Assembly: GCA_023428135.1 (NCBI GenBank)
Contig: JAEYZG010000047.1
Coordinates: 1-18,615, forward strand
Length of the DNA stretch: 18,615 nt
Reading direction: 5' to 3'
Source of the DNA: Bacteroidota bacterium
Lineage (GTDB): Bacteria; Bacteroidota; Bacteroidia; Cytophagales; Cytophagaceae
Under the pieces are notes generated by a model. The model ran no database searches, had not been told where the DNA came from, and worked only from the letters and a program-made list of their open reading frames with translations. The position numbers were made by a program, and so were the translations under genes. Shown here piece by piece: positions 6,425-14,632 of this stretch. Position 1 is the stretch's first letter; each line of letters opens with the position of its first letter.

Positions 6425-7852
6425 GTGGCAGATTACTTACTGGATGACTTCTTTTACCTTGCGGAAGAATGTATGTGCATCACAAGTGGCGATGGATACT
6501 TCAAAAAAGTAAATCCCGCTTTTGCAAAAATGCTGGGTTATAGTGAAGAAGAAATTTGTACGATGCATTTTTCCTGCTTTATTTACCCTGAAGATTTAAA
6601 AATTACCTCTAAAATCTATAAAAGCTTTGGTCAGGAAGCATTCCCTCAGGACCCACTTGAAGTCAGATATCTTGCTAAAAATGGAAATGTCAAATGGATA
6701 AAGTGGAATAAAGTAATAAAGGTTAATGACAATACAGTTTATGGTATAGGCAGGGATATAACCGAAACCAAAAGATTTGAATCTGAAATTGAAGACAACA
6801 GAAACAAACTTTATGAGATCATTGAGTTGGTCCCTCATCCCATTTTCCTCAAAGACAATCAAGGCCGATATATTCTGGTAAACAAGGCACAGGCTGAGCT
6901 CTTCAGCACCACCATCCACAATTTGCTTGGGAAAGACGACAGCCACTTCATTAAGGATGATAATGAATTGAGAGGCATCCAGGAAAGTGACATTAAAGTA
7001 ACCCTCCTTAAAGAAATAGTTACACTCCCCGAACAAAATATAACCCACCTTGACGGCACTAACAGAATACTTCATACAACAAAGGTTCCCTTTATCAGTA
7101 ATTTTGATAAGGAAGTCAACATACTGGGTGTCTCCATTGATTTAACAGAAGTAAAAAACGCAGAACAGGAACTCAGAAAAATCAACTTTGAACTTGATAG
7201 CTTCGTTTACAGAGCATCACATGATTTAAGGGCTCCCCTATGCAGTATCACAGGATTACTGAATCTGATCAAAAGAGAAAAAGATCCTATGATTATTAAT
7301 GAATGTATTGAGCAAGCTAAAAACAGTGTCAAAAGACTTGATTCCTTCATTGCAGACCTGACCAATTTCTCAAGAAACAATCGACTCAGAATTATCTCAT
7401 CTAAAATCAACTTTACAGGTATTGTACACGAATGTCTTGAAAGTCTGAAATTTATGGATAATGCAGATCAGATTAAAATAGTATTGAGTACTGAAGAACA
7501 GCACGAATTTTATAATGATGAAAACAGACTGAAAATCATTTTCATGAACCTAATATCCAATGCTATTAAATACCATTCACTAGAACAACCTAATCCCTTT
7601 CTGAAAATAAGGATTTCTACTTCTGAAACAGGCGCAAAGATCGAAATAGAAGATAACGGTTCCGGAATTGAGGCATCCTACCATCAGAAAATATTTGATA
7701 TGTTTTTCAGAGCTTCAGAAAAATCCTTTGGTAGTGGTCTTGGTTTATATATAGTAAAACAAGTTATAGATAGGCTCAATGGTAGTATATCTTTAAAATC
7801 TGAAATAAACTACGGAACTATTTTCAGCATTACCTTACCAAACCAGGATTAA
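6425..7852 (+). CDS. Soluble PAS-PAS sensor histidine kinase
   Basis: A 475-residue cytoplasmic kinase with no membrane segment. PAS domain 1 spans about 7-115 (LAEECMCITSGDGYFKKVNPAF, ending GIGRDITETKR). PAS domain 2 spans about 128-245 (LVPHPIFLKDNQGRYILVNKAQ, ending GVSIDLTEVKNAE). The HisKA region follows with phospho-accepting His266 in SHDLRAPL. The ATPase domain has an N box NLISNAIKYH (375-384), G1 EDNGSGI (409-415), F box FDMFFRAS and G2 GSGLGLYI (436-443). The start is GTG at 6425; a stop lies seven bases upstream, so no longer form with ATG exists. No response regulator is adjacent, so it is an orphan kinase. Its signal is unknown, and PAS residues that would show heme or flavin binding are not evident. 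It converges on the Ca2+ ATPase gene with seven bases between. Confidence 0.92.
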   Translation: MADYLLDDFFYLAEECMCITSGDGYFKKVNPAFAKMLGYSEEEICTMHFSCFIYPEDLKITSKIYKSFGQEAFPQDPLEVRYLAKNGNVKWIKWNKVIKVNDNTVYGIGRDITETKRFESEIEDNRNKLYEIIELVPHPIFLKDNQGRYILVNKAQAELFSTTIHNLLGKDDSHFIKDDNELRGIQESDIKVTLLKEIVTLPEQNITHLDGTNRILHTTKVPFISNFDKEVNILGVSIDLTEVKNAEQELRKINFELDSFVYRASHDLRAPLCSITGLLNLIKREKDPMIINECIEQAKNSVKRLDSFIADLTNFSRNNRLRIISSKINFTGIVHECLESLKFMDNADQIKIVLSTEEQHEFYNDENRLKIIFMNLISNAIKYHSLEQPNPFLKIRISTSETGAKIEIEDNGSGIEASYHQKIFDMFFRASEKSFGSGLGLYIVKQVIDRLNGSISLKSEINYGTIFSITLPNQD

Positions 7853-7859
7853 TTAAATA

Positions 7860-10550
7860 TCAATCTATTATTTTTAAAAGCCTTTTTAAGATTTGAGTTA
7901 AAACTACAGGCATCAGACTTATCAGAATTATCCCTTCCCAGACCTCCACAGATAGAGGCTTCACTTGCAAAATCTTTTGAGCTGCAGGAAATATTCCTGT
8001 AATAGCCAGCAGTGAAATACAAAAAGCAAGTGCCATCCATACAAATTTATTTCTTGTAATTTCATTCATAAAGAATGAACTCTTTCTTGAAGACAAATTA
8101 AAAACATGCCAGAGTTGAGAAAGAGCCAGTGAATAAAATATCATATCCTGAATAATTACAGGTTCATCTGCATAATATTTTTCAAAAAACAGTACCCCAC
8201 AAAGGATAGAACCTGAAATGCATATACAATAAACGATTAACGATTTCCAGTCTTCTCTGTCAAGCATTGGTGCTTCCGGGTTTCTTGGAGGAAGTTCCAT
8301 CACATTTCTATCTCCTTTGCCAAGCCCCAGGGCCAGTGCTGGGAAAACATCAGTAATCAGATTAAGGAATAAAATCTGAATCGGTAGTAATACAATTCTT
8401 GGGTCTATGAATCCAGAAGCAACCACCAGCACTATTTCACTGAGGTTACAGGATAAAAGGAAAATTATAAATTCTCTTATATTCTGAAAAATAACCCTTC
8501 CCTGAAAAATAGCTTCTACAATAGAAACAAATGAATCATCTTTTAAAACTACATCAGCCGTATCTTTAGCTACCTGTGTACCTCTGGTTCCCATGGCAAT
8601 TCCAATATCAGCTTTTTTCAAAGCAGGTGTATCATTAATACCATCACCTGTCATTGCCACAATATTGCCCTGATCCTGATAAAGGCTAACCAATTCAAAC
8701 TTCTGAGCAGGTGTAACTCTTGCGAAAACCCGTGTATTCATCACACGTTCCTTATCACCGCCATATATATCAAGCTCCTGAAGTTGAGCACCTGTCATGA
8801 GGACACTCTCTTCTTTCTCATTCTCTACAATACCAATCTTCCTGGCAATGGTGAAACCTGTTTTAGGATGATCTCCGGTGACCATAATCACTTTTATACC
8901 TGCAGTTTTACAACTTTCCATTGCAAAACCTATATCATGTCTGGGGGGATCAAGAAACCCAACCAAACCGATAAAAGTAAGATCTTTAAGATATTCTTGT
9001 TCCTCCTCCGCCTGATGTTTTATTGCAAAAGCAAGTACCCTCAATCCCATTGATGAAATTCTTTCAGCCTCCTTATGCAAAAGGGTGATAAAAGTAGCAT
9101 CAACAGGTAACACTTCTGAGTCTTTACGATATCTGGTACATTTGGAAAGGATTGCTTCAACAGAACCTTTTGAAGCTATAATAAACTCATCACGAGATCT
9201 GACCAATACAGCCATCATCTTTGTATCTGAGCTAAAAGGTTTCTCATCAACTCTTACATATTCATCTTTCAGATTACTAGTATCAAGTCCTCCGGAATAT
9301 GCCAGTCTAAGCAAGGCTATCTCTATCGGGTCTCCTATAGGTTTCCCCGAAGACAAGCCAAGGTTCGCATTGTTGCAGAGAGCAGCAGTCAGGTACAACT
9401 CATTCAGAGCATTTTCAACATCTGTTATATCATTATTGAGAATAGTATTTTCACGTTTATCAAAATCGCTTTTCAATTCAAATGTCTTGTGAGGAAAAGC
9501 GATTAAGTTTACCTCCATCACATTTTCAGTAAGTGTACCTGTCTTGTCTGTAAAGATGATATTAGTTCCCCCCAGAGTTTCAACAGAATAAAGCTTTTTT
9601 ATTATGGCATTTCTTTTGGCCAGTCTGAGCATTCCATAGGCAAGAGCGATTGTAGAAACAATTGGAAGTCCTTCTGGGATAGCAGCAACTGCAAGAGCAA
9701 TGGCAGTTTCCACTATAATATATAATTCCTGTTTTCTGAAAAGACCAGCTATGATAAAAATACAGGCCATACCTGCAGTAATCCAGATAAGCGTTTTGGT
9801 AAGTCTTTCCAATTTCAAATCCAGAGGAGTTGATGTATCTTCTGTACTCTGCGTCATTGTTGATATTTTGCCGAGTTCAGTATGCAACCCTGTGGCAGTC
9901 ACAAGAAAATAACCATTTCCTTTTATCACTGAAGTACCCTTAAACACCATATTAGTTCTATCAGCCAAAGGAGTAGATTCAGGAAGGGGTTCAGATATTT
10001 TATCCACGGGAAGAGATTCACCTGTAAGCGCAGATTCGTTTGTCTGTAAAAGATTAAGATTTACAAGCCGTCCGTCTGCCGGAACCATGTCACCTGCTTT
10101 AACATAAACTAGGTCGCCAACTGCAAGTAAAGCTGAGTCAATTTCGCATAATTCAGAATCTCTGATAACCTTTGCGAGAGAAATTTCAAGGCTTCGCAAC
10201 CCTTCCATGGATTTCCTTGCCTGCAGTTCAATAAAAAAACCTATAAGTGTATTAATCAGAATTACGCCTCCAATAGCTAGCGAATTACTGACATCATGAA
10301 AAAACAAAGAAATGATTGCAGCACCTGCAAGCAGATATGTAATGGGATTCTGAAACTGTTCAAGTAAAATCCTAATGGCTGATTTTTCCTTTACATCAGC
10401 TAACTTATTGGGACCATATCGAGCAATTCTGCTATTTGCTTCATCAGCAGTTATTCCTTTCTTAGAATCAGATAATAAAAAATCCACAACCTTTTCTTCA
10501 GAAAGGGCGTGGAATAAAAGTTCAAATGAAAATCCTGATTTGTCAAGCAC
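7860..10550 (-). CDS. SERCA-like Ca2+-transporting P-type ATPase (type II)
   Basis: An 896-residue membrane pump of the PMCA/SERCA class. It has an N-terminal cation-ATPase domain, actuator loop TGES (176-179), PEGLP in M4 (292-296), phosphorylated Asp335 in DKTGTLT, nucleotide-binding KGSVEAIL (461-468), hinge TGDHPKT (558-564) and MTGDGIND (633-640). The Ca2+-site residues of SERCA are matched: Glu293 in M4, Asn702 and Glu705 in M5 (SCNLSEI), Asn730 and Asp734 in M6 (NLITD). This favours Ca2+ (or Mn2+) export over Na+/K+ or H+. About ten membrane helices are visible. The start is GTG at 10550, since no ATG occurs before residue 115. It lies 70 bases after the helical-protein gene and is probably the last gene of the USP unit. 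It may protect against ion stress; that role is inferred from its neighbours. Confidence 0.93.
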   Translation of the reverse strand: MLDKSGFSFELLFHALSEEKVVDFLLSDSKKGITADEANSRIARYGPNKLADVKEKSAIRILLEQFQNPITYLLAGAAIISLFFHDVSNSLAIGGVILINTLIGFFIELQARKSMEGLRSLEISLAKVIRDSELCEIDSALLAVGDLVYVKAGDMVPADGRLVNLNLLQTNESALTGESLPVDKISEPLPESTPLADRTNMVFKGTSVIKGNGYFLVTATGLHTELGKISTMTQSTEDTSTPLDLKLERLTKTLIWITAGMACIFIIAGLFRKQELYIIVETAIALAVAAIPEGLPIVSTIALAYGMLRLAKRNAIIKKLYSVETLGGTNIIFTDKTGTLTENVMEVNLIAFPHKTFELKSDFDKRENTILNNDITDVENALNELYLTAALCNNANLGLSSGKPIGDPIEIALLRLAYSGGLDTSNLKDEYVRVDEKPFSSDTKMMAVLVRSRDEFIIASKGSVEAILSKCTRYRKDSEVLPVDATFITLLHKEAERISSMGLRVLAFAIKHQAEEEQEYLKDLTFIGLVGFLDPPRHDIGFAMESCKTAGIKVIMVTGDHPKTGFTIARKIGIVENEKEESVLMTGAQLQELDIYGGDKERVMNTRVFARVTPAQKFELVSLYQDQGNIVAMTGDGINDTPALKKADIGIAMGTRGTQVAKDTADVVLKDDSFVSIVEAIFQGRVIFQNIREFIIFLLSCNLSEIVLVVASGFIDPRIVLLPIQILFLNLITDVFPALALGLGKGDRNVMELPPRNPEAPMLDREDWKSLIVYCICISGSILCGVLFFEKYYADEPVIIQDMIFYSLALSQLWHVFNLSSRKSSFFMNEITRNKFVWMALAFCISLLAITGIFPAAQKILQVKPLSVEVWEGIILISLMPVVLTQILKRLLKIID

Positions 10551-10620
10551 AAGAAAATAAATAGAGAAGTTAAAATCAAAAACCTAAGTTAATTAAACCT
10601 TAACAAGTCTCAATATGTTT

Positions 10621-11013
10621 TTACATATACTTTTCTAGGAAAGCTCTGAAATCGGTCTTTAGATCATCAAATATTTCATTAAAGCTATCCATTCTCTCTT
10701 CAAGATTATAATGTTCATCTGCGGTTCGTTCATCAACTGCATTGCTGAAATCCTTTTCAAATTCAGCCAGGACTCTTCCCATTCGATTGATATCGTGTTT
10801 TAATTTTATTATTTCATCATGTTGAATAAAGAACTTGTTTTGAAACTGTTCTATCTGAATTTTAACATTAATATCAGTATAATCTGAGGCAATCTCTTCA
10901 AGACGTTCCTGAAAGATTTTCAGTTCGTCATTACAAAACTCCAGCTCATTTAACCACAACCTTTCGTCAAAATGAAGCCAGGAAACCAATCTTCTTTTTT
11001 CGTCCGCTATCAT
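10621..11013 (-). CDS. Small helical (coiled-coil) protein of unknown function
   Basis: A 130-residue, highly charged protein predicted by eye to be almost all alpha-helix: long heptad-like runs such as ELKIFQERLEEIASDY, IQIEQFQNKFFIQHDEIIKLKHDI and NLEERMDSFNEIFDDLKTDF. No signal peptide, membrane helix or cofactor motif is seen. His residues in HDEIIKLKHDI recall four-helix metal binders, but the spacing does not match hemerythrin or ferritin. It starts five bases after the universal stress protein stop, so the two are almost certainly co-transcribed, and the Ca2+ ATPase follows. I do not recognise a named family; a partner protein of the stress module is a reasonable guess only. Confidence 0.8.
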   Translation of the reverse strand: MIADEKRRLVSWLHFDERLWLNELEFCNDELKIFQERLEEIASDYTDINVKIQIEQFQNKFFIQHDEIIKLKHDINRMGRVLAEFEKDFSNAVDERTADEHYNLEERMDSFNEIFDDLKTDFRAFLEKYM

Positions 11014-11018
11014 ATTAT

Positions 11019-11873
11019 CTAACTTTTATAATTTTTTTCATTCAATAAGAACATAGGAACCTCCACTCTATATAAGCTTTTATCAATCATACTTTTATAA
11101 AAAAGCCTTCTAAAGAAAGAACTGCTGTATTTCATTAATGCTATCATATCTACATCTTCCTCAGAAAGAAAATTCTCAATAGCATTATACCGCTGCTCTG
11201 AAACAAGCATTTCGAATTTAACCTTTCCAAATTCATCAGTAGCTTTTACTTTTTTTCTCAACCGGTCAAAAAGCACAACATCAAGACGCAGGCTAATCGG
11301 ATCAGCAACATGAAGGACTGTTACTTTGGCATTAAAGATCTTTGCAAAATTCACCACCTCATCAATTGCTAAATGGTCATTATCGCGAAGGGCACATGCA
11401 TACACAATATGCCGAAATCCCTGAAAGGTAACATCTGAAGGTACAGCAAGAACCGGACATGCCACATGATCAAGAGTGGAAATTGTAGTACTTCCAATCC
11501 ATTTTGAAGTAATAGAATTATCATAAGCTCCCATTACTACCAATTCAACATTTTCTCTTTTGGCAACTTCAGCTATTTCATTTACAGCTATTCCTGAAGA
11601 AAACTTATACTCACAACCTACCCTGCTTCCATCTAGATATTTCTCGGAACTCACAAGATCACATGACTGACGTAATTTTTCCCTTGCCGTATACTCCTGA
11701 TCTTCCAGTATACTTTCCATCATAAATGTCGGGATAGTGGGCTCAAGAACAGGAAGGGGTGCAGAATTAAATATAATGACTTCGGATACTGCTTTCGCAG
11801 CTATACCTTTTGCAAAATTTAATGCATTATTTGAACTGTCTGAAAAGTCCGAAGCTAGTAGTAACTTTTCCAT
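11019..11873 (-). CDS. Tandem-domain universal stress protein
   Basis: A 284-residue cytosolic protein with two UspA-like domains. The first spans about 1-145 (KLLLASDFSDSSNNALNFAKGIA, then VELVVMGAYDNSITSKWIGSTT and ACPVLAVP). The second spans about 152-277 (HIVYACALRDNDHLAIDEVVNFAK, VTVLHVAD, VPMFLLNEK). The ATP-loop motif G-x2-G-x9-G(S/T) is only partly kept in the first domain (Gly115, Asp118 replacing Gly, Gly127-Ser128). It is absent in the second, so ATP binding is doubtful. Such tandem proteins are frequent in Bacteroidota. An AGGCAGG sequence lies a few bases upstream of the ATG and may be the ribosome site. It heads a unit with the helical protein (gap five bases) and the Ca2+ ATPase. 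Confidence 0.9.
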   Translation of the reverse strand: MEKLLLASDFSDSSNNALNFAKGIAAKAVSEVIIFNSAPLPVLEPTIPTFMMESILEDQEYTAREKLRQSCDLVSSEKYLDGSRVGCEYKFSSGIAVNEIAEVAKRENVELVVMGAYDNSITSKWIGSTTISTLDHVACPVLAVPSDVTFQGFRHIVYACALRDNDHLAIDEVVNFAKIFNAKVTVLHVADPISLRLDVVLFDRLRKKVKATDEFGKVKFEMLVSEQRYNAIENFLSEEDVDMIALMKYSSSFFRRLFYKSMIDKSLYRVEVPMFLLNEKNYKS

Positions 11874-11944
11874 ATCACCTGCCTTTATATGATAACATCA
11901 AAAGAGAGGGGATTAATTCGGATGAGTTAAACTGGAAAATGATT

Positions 11945-12811
11945 TCAGTTTTTAAATTCGGTATTCTGAAAATATTCTATAATCGAATCACAAACGATTT
12001 TAAAATTCAATGGCATTACTTTATCCGGATAAGGATGCTTGCCTCCAAAAGTATGATCCGCATTATCAATAACTTTTAATTCTGAAAATGGATTGCTGTT
12101 TTTTAAGGCAAAAGCATTATCAACTGGCACTGTTGAATCTGCTGAGCCGTGAATAATTAACAAATGTTTCAATTTTGAAGCAGCAGAGATAATATCAAGT
12201 CTTGATTTATTTGCAAGATAAGATTCCAGAAACTGAGGATAAAGAGGCATTTTTTGCCCTGTTCTCGCATTGTCTACAAATACAGTTTCTCCTTTTTTCC
12301 ATAAATCAATATCCTTGTCATTCAGAAATTTATTCAGATCAGAAACTCCTGCCAGTGATACTACCGCACTTACTCTCACGTCTTCAGCTCCTTTAATAAT
12401 AGCAATTGACCCTCCCCTGCTATGCCCGATCAATATCAGCTTTCGTTTGTCCCACTCGGTTCCGGGAATAATTTCATCTTTAAATACATGCTCAATTATA
12501 GCCTGAACATCTTCAAGCTCAATGATAAAATTATTTCTTCCGAAACTATTCAGATCATTAAATTCCAATGGACTATCAAGGGTTGTTCCATTATGGGAAA
12601 AATTCATTTTAATGAACACATATTTCTTTTGAGTAAAATATTCCATCATCAGGTCAAAATTGCCCCAATCCTTAAATCCTTTAAACCCATGTAGAAAAAT
12701 AATCAAAGGTTTTTTCTTTCCGTCTGAAGTATAGGAAAGATCATACAATAGCTTTCTGGAATAACTTTCCAAAGTCAATTGTCTGTTTTTAAGTAAAATA
12801 TGTTTTGCCAT
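11945..12811 (-). CDS. Alpha/beta hydrolase (dienelactone-hydrolase/BAAT-like)
   Basis: A 288-residue alpha/beta-hydrolase from the ATG at 12811 (MAKHILLKNRQLTLES). The oxyanion-hole strand is PLIIFLHGFKGFKDWG, with HGF at 41-43. The nucleophile elbow GHSRGGS has Ser131. The acid Asp225 lies in IHGSADSTVP, and His253 in ADHTFGGKHPYP completes the triad. There is no signal peptide, so it is cytosolic. The natural substrate cannot be deduced; relatives are esterases and acyl-transferring hydrolases. The frame also reaches an ATG at 12892, but the extra 27 residues are neither part of the fold nor a clean signal peptide. It lies 71 bases upstream of the universal stress protein gene on the same strand and may or may not share its transcript. 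It is divergent from the polyprenyl synthase. Confidence 0.87.
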   Translation of the reverse strand: MAKHILLKNRQLTLESYSRKLLYDLSYTSDGKKKPLIIFLHGFKGFKDWGNFDLMMEYFTQKKYVFIKMNFSHNGTTLDSPLEFNDLNSFGRNNFIIELEDVQAIIEHVFKDEIIPGTEWDKRKLILIGHSRGGSIAIIKGAEDVRVSAVVSLAGVSDLNKFLNDKDIDLWKKGETVFVDNARTGQKMPLYPQFLESYLANKSRLDIISAASKLKHLLIIHGSADSTVPVDNAFALKNSNPFSELKVIDNADHTFGGKHPYPDKVMPLNFKIVCDSIIEYFQNTEFKN

Positions 12812-12933
12812 AAATGTCCGTAATGAACTACATGATAAACTACTGAAAACCAATACAGATAAACTTGATAACGAATCATGAATAATAATCATAATTTTAA
12901 ATTAATAAAATATGATTTTTATAAGGTCAGCCC

Positions 12934-12965
12934 TTTGGAAACAGTATAAATAGATTGTAATATTG
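12934..12965 (+). promoter_or_regulatory. Candidate promoter for the polyprenyl synthase
   Basis: TTTG (12934-12937) is followed after 20 bases by TAATATTG (12958-12965), one mismatch from the Bacteroidota -7 box. The ATG begins only four bases later, so transcription would start at or next to the start codon. The match is by eye. Confidence 0.38.
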
Positions 12966-12969
12966 TATC

Positions 12970-13947
12970 ATGGCTGTCAGTATTAAAGAAATACAAGCTC
13001 CGATTGAAGACGAAATAAAGGATTTTGAAAAGAAATTCAGGGATTCTATGAAAAGTAACGTAGTGTTACTTGACAGAATCATGACCTATATCGTTAAAAG
13101 AAAGGGCAAACAACTGAGGCCGATGTTTGTATTTCTTATGGCTAAAACATGCGGAGGCATAAGTGAATCTACCTACAGAGGTGCTGCACTTATTGAATTG
13201 CTTCATACAGCTACGCTCGTTCATGATGATGTGGTGGACGATGCTAACTACAGACGCGGATTTTTTTCCATTAATGCCCTTTGGAAAAATAAAATAGCAG
13301 TACTTGTCGGTGACTACTTACTTTCCAAAGGATTACTACTCTCCCTTCAGAATGATGACTTCAGCATACTTAAAATAGTTTCCAATGCAGTAAAGGAAAT
13401 GAGTGAAGGTGAGTTGCTTCAAATAGAAAAAGCTAGGAATCTTGACATTACGGAAGAAGTATACTTTGAAATTATCCGTCAGAAAACTGCCTCTCTCATA
13501 GCCTCATGTTGTGCTGTTGGCGCTGCCTCTTCTGGCGTCGATGCTGCCTCAATTGAAAATGCCAGACTTTTTGGAGAAAAAGTTGGAATGGCATTTCAGA
13601 TAAAAGACGACCTCTTTGACTACAATACTGAAGCCGCTATAGGCAAGCCTATAGGTATTGATATAAAAGAAAGAAAAATGACACTTCCCCTGATCTTTGC
13701 TCTTAGTAAAGCCGGCTGGTGGGAAAAAAGAAAAATCATTAACATCGTTAAAAATCAAAACGATAATCCTAAGAAAGTTGCTGAAGTAATTCAATTTGTG
13801 AAAAACTCCGGAGGTATTGCATATGCCACGGAAATCATGAATAGTTACATGAATCAGGCAAACTCCATCCTGGAGACGTTTCCTTCCTCTCCTTACAAAC
13901 AATCCCTTCAACAGTTGGTTAAATATACAATAGAGAGAGACAAATAA
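12970..13947 (+). CDS. Long-chain polyprenyl diphosphate synthase
   Basis: A 325-residue trans-isoprenyl diphosphate synthase that condenses isopentenyl diphosphate onto an allylic primer. It shows GKQLRP (46-51), the first Asp-rich motif HDDVVDDANYRRG (Asp86-Asp90), the KTASL motif and the second Asp-rich motif DDLFD (213-217) in FQIKDDLFDY. The residue five before the first motif is a small Ala (81), not Phe/Tyr, so the product is expected to be long-chain (C30-C45 range). In this phylum that usually makes the menaquinone side chain; exact length is not readable. It is soluble, divergent from the alpha/beta hydrolase and followed after 37 bases by a basic unknown protein. An ispB-type symbol is plausible, but the product length is unproven. 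Confidence 0.92.
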   Translation: MAVSIKEIQAPIEDEIKDFEKKFRDSMKSNVVLLDRIMTYIVKRKGKQLRPMFVFLMAKTCGGISESTYRGAALIELLHTATLVHDDVVDDANYRRGFFSINALWKNKIAVLVGDYLLSKGLLLSLQNDDFSILKIVSNAVKEMSEGELLQIEKARNLDITEEVYFEIIRQKTASLIASCCAVGAASSGVDAASIENARLFGEKVGMAFQIKDDLFDYNTEAAIGKPIGIDIKERKMTLPLIFALSKAGWWEKRKIINIVKNQNDNPKKVAEVIQFVKNSGGIAYATEIMNSYMNQANSILETFPSSPYKQSLQQLVKYTIERDK

Positions 13948-13984
13948 TTTCTCTTATTGAATTTAAACTAATTGGGAAGAAATC

Positions 13985-14479
13985 ATGAGAAGTAGTGCGT
14001 TAACTTTAAAATCTGTCAGAAAGAATGCTTACAGGTATACAGAAAGTATAGGAGATTCAGCTACAAAATTTGCTAAATCAGTGAAAAAATCTTTCTCCAA
14101 AATTGATTGGGAAGGAATGGGAAAGGGAGCCAAAAAGCAAGTTAATATCCTTTCTAAAAGAGGTCAAAGATTAGTACATCAGGCTAAAAAATCAGCGAGA
14201 TTAAAGGCTAGAAAACTAAGAAGAAAGGCGTGGTACCGGGAATTAAAGAAGGGAACATTCTTTCCTAAAAGGGCCAGAATCATAAGAAGCTGGGCTATTT
14301 TAAACGCAAAATACATTCAACTTATGCTGAGCAAAAAAGCCAGAAGAGTGAATCGTATGTTAAATCCGGATTATCCTGCTTTAAGAAACTTTGCGGATGA
14401 CACTTTGGCAATCACAAAGTTTTTCTTTGGAACTCAAATTCCAAGATATACCGGAATAGCTCTGGAGAAAGTGAGATAA
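13985..14479 (+). CDS. Very basic small protein of unknown function
   Basis: A 164-residue protein rich in Lys and Arg with few acidic residues. Residues 20-75 look like amphipathic helix with Lys-Ala repeats (KFAKSVKKSFSKI, GKGAKKQVN, HQAKKSARLKARKLRRKAW). Residues 90-125 mix Arg with hydrophobics (FFPKRARIIRSWAILNAKYIQLML). The end is FFFGTQIPRYTGIALEKVR. There is no signal peptide, zinc motif or clear membrane span. Composition suggests binding to nucleic acid, ribosome or acidic membrane lipid, but I recognise no family. GGGAAGAA lies shortly before the ATG. It follows the polyprenyl synthase by 37 bases and ends at a terminator, so the two are probably one transcription unit. Confidence 0.75.
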   Translation: MRSSALTLKSVRKNAYRYTESIGDSATKFAKSVKKSFSKIDWEGMGKGAKKQVNILSKRGQRLVHQAKKSARLKARKLRRKAWYRELKKGTFFPKRARIIRSWAILNAKYIQLMLSKKARRVNRMLNPDYPALRNFADDTLAITKFFFGTQIPRYTGIALEKVR

Positions 14480-14504
14480 AATCTAAAAAGCATTTATGTC
14501 TATA

Positions 14505-14532
14505 AGAGGCTATTATACGTAGCCTCTTTTTT
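14505..14532 (+). terminator. Intrinsic terminator after the basic protein gene
   Basis: AGAGGCTA (14505-14512) pairs with TAGCCTCT (14520-14527) around a seven-base loop, followed directly by a run of T. The 100 bases from here to the esterase start at 14633 hold no other feature I can support. Confidence 0.83.
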
Positions 14533-14632
14533 ATACTTTTTTTATCTAATTGTAATTATTACTTCTGGCCTAGTTTGTCTTTCTGACTTTTCCATATATT
14601 TAAATCCCTAATAATCAAACCATGTATCATCT

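Noticed and set aside
7853..7890. A/T-rich inverted sequence between the kinase and ATPase 3' ends, considered as a terminator.
   Set aside because: The stem is short and made almost wholly of A/T within the ATPase coding end; too weak to call.
9085..9492. A 135-codon open frame on the + strand inside the Ca2+ ATPase gene.
   Set aside because: It is antisense to strongly conserved pump sequence, has no ribosome site or recognisable protein and is a coding shadow.
11930..11980. A small AAACTG/CAGTTT hairpin followed by T on the + strand near the hydrolase stop.
   Set aside because: No + strand gene lies upstream to be terminated, and on the - strand no T run follows it.
12812..12892. N-terminal extension of the alpha/beta hydrolase to an upstream ATG, as a possible export signal.
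   Set aside because: The 27 residues lack a proper basic-hydrophobic-cleavage layout, and the ATG at 12811 fits the family start.
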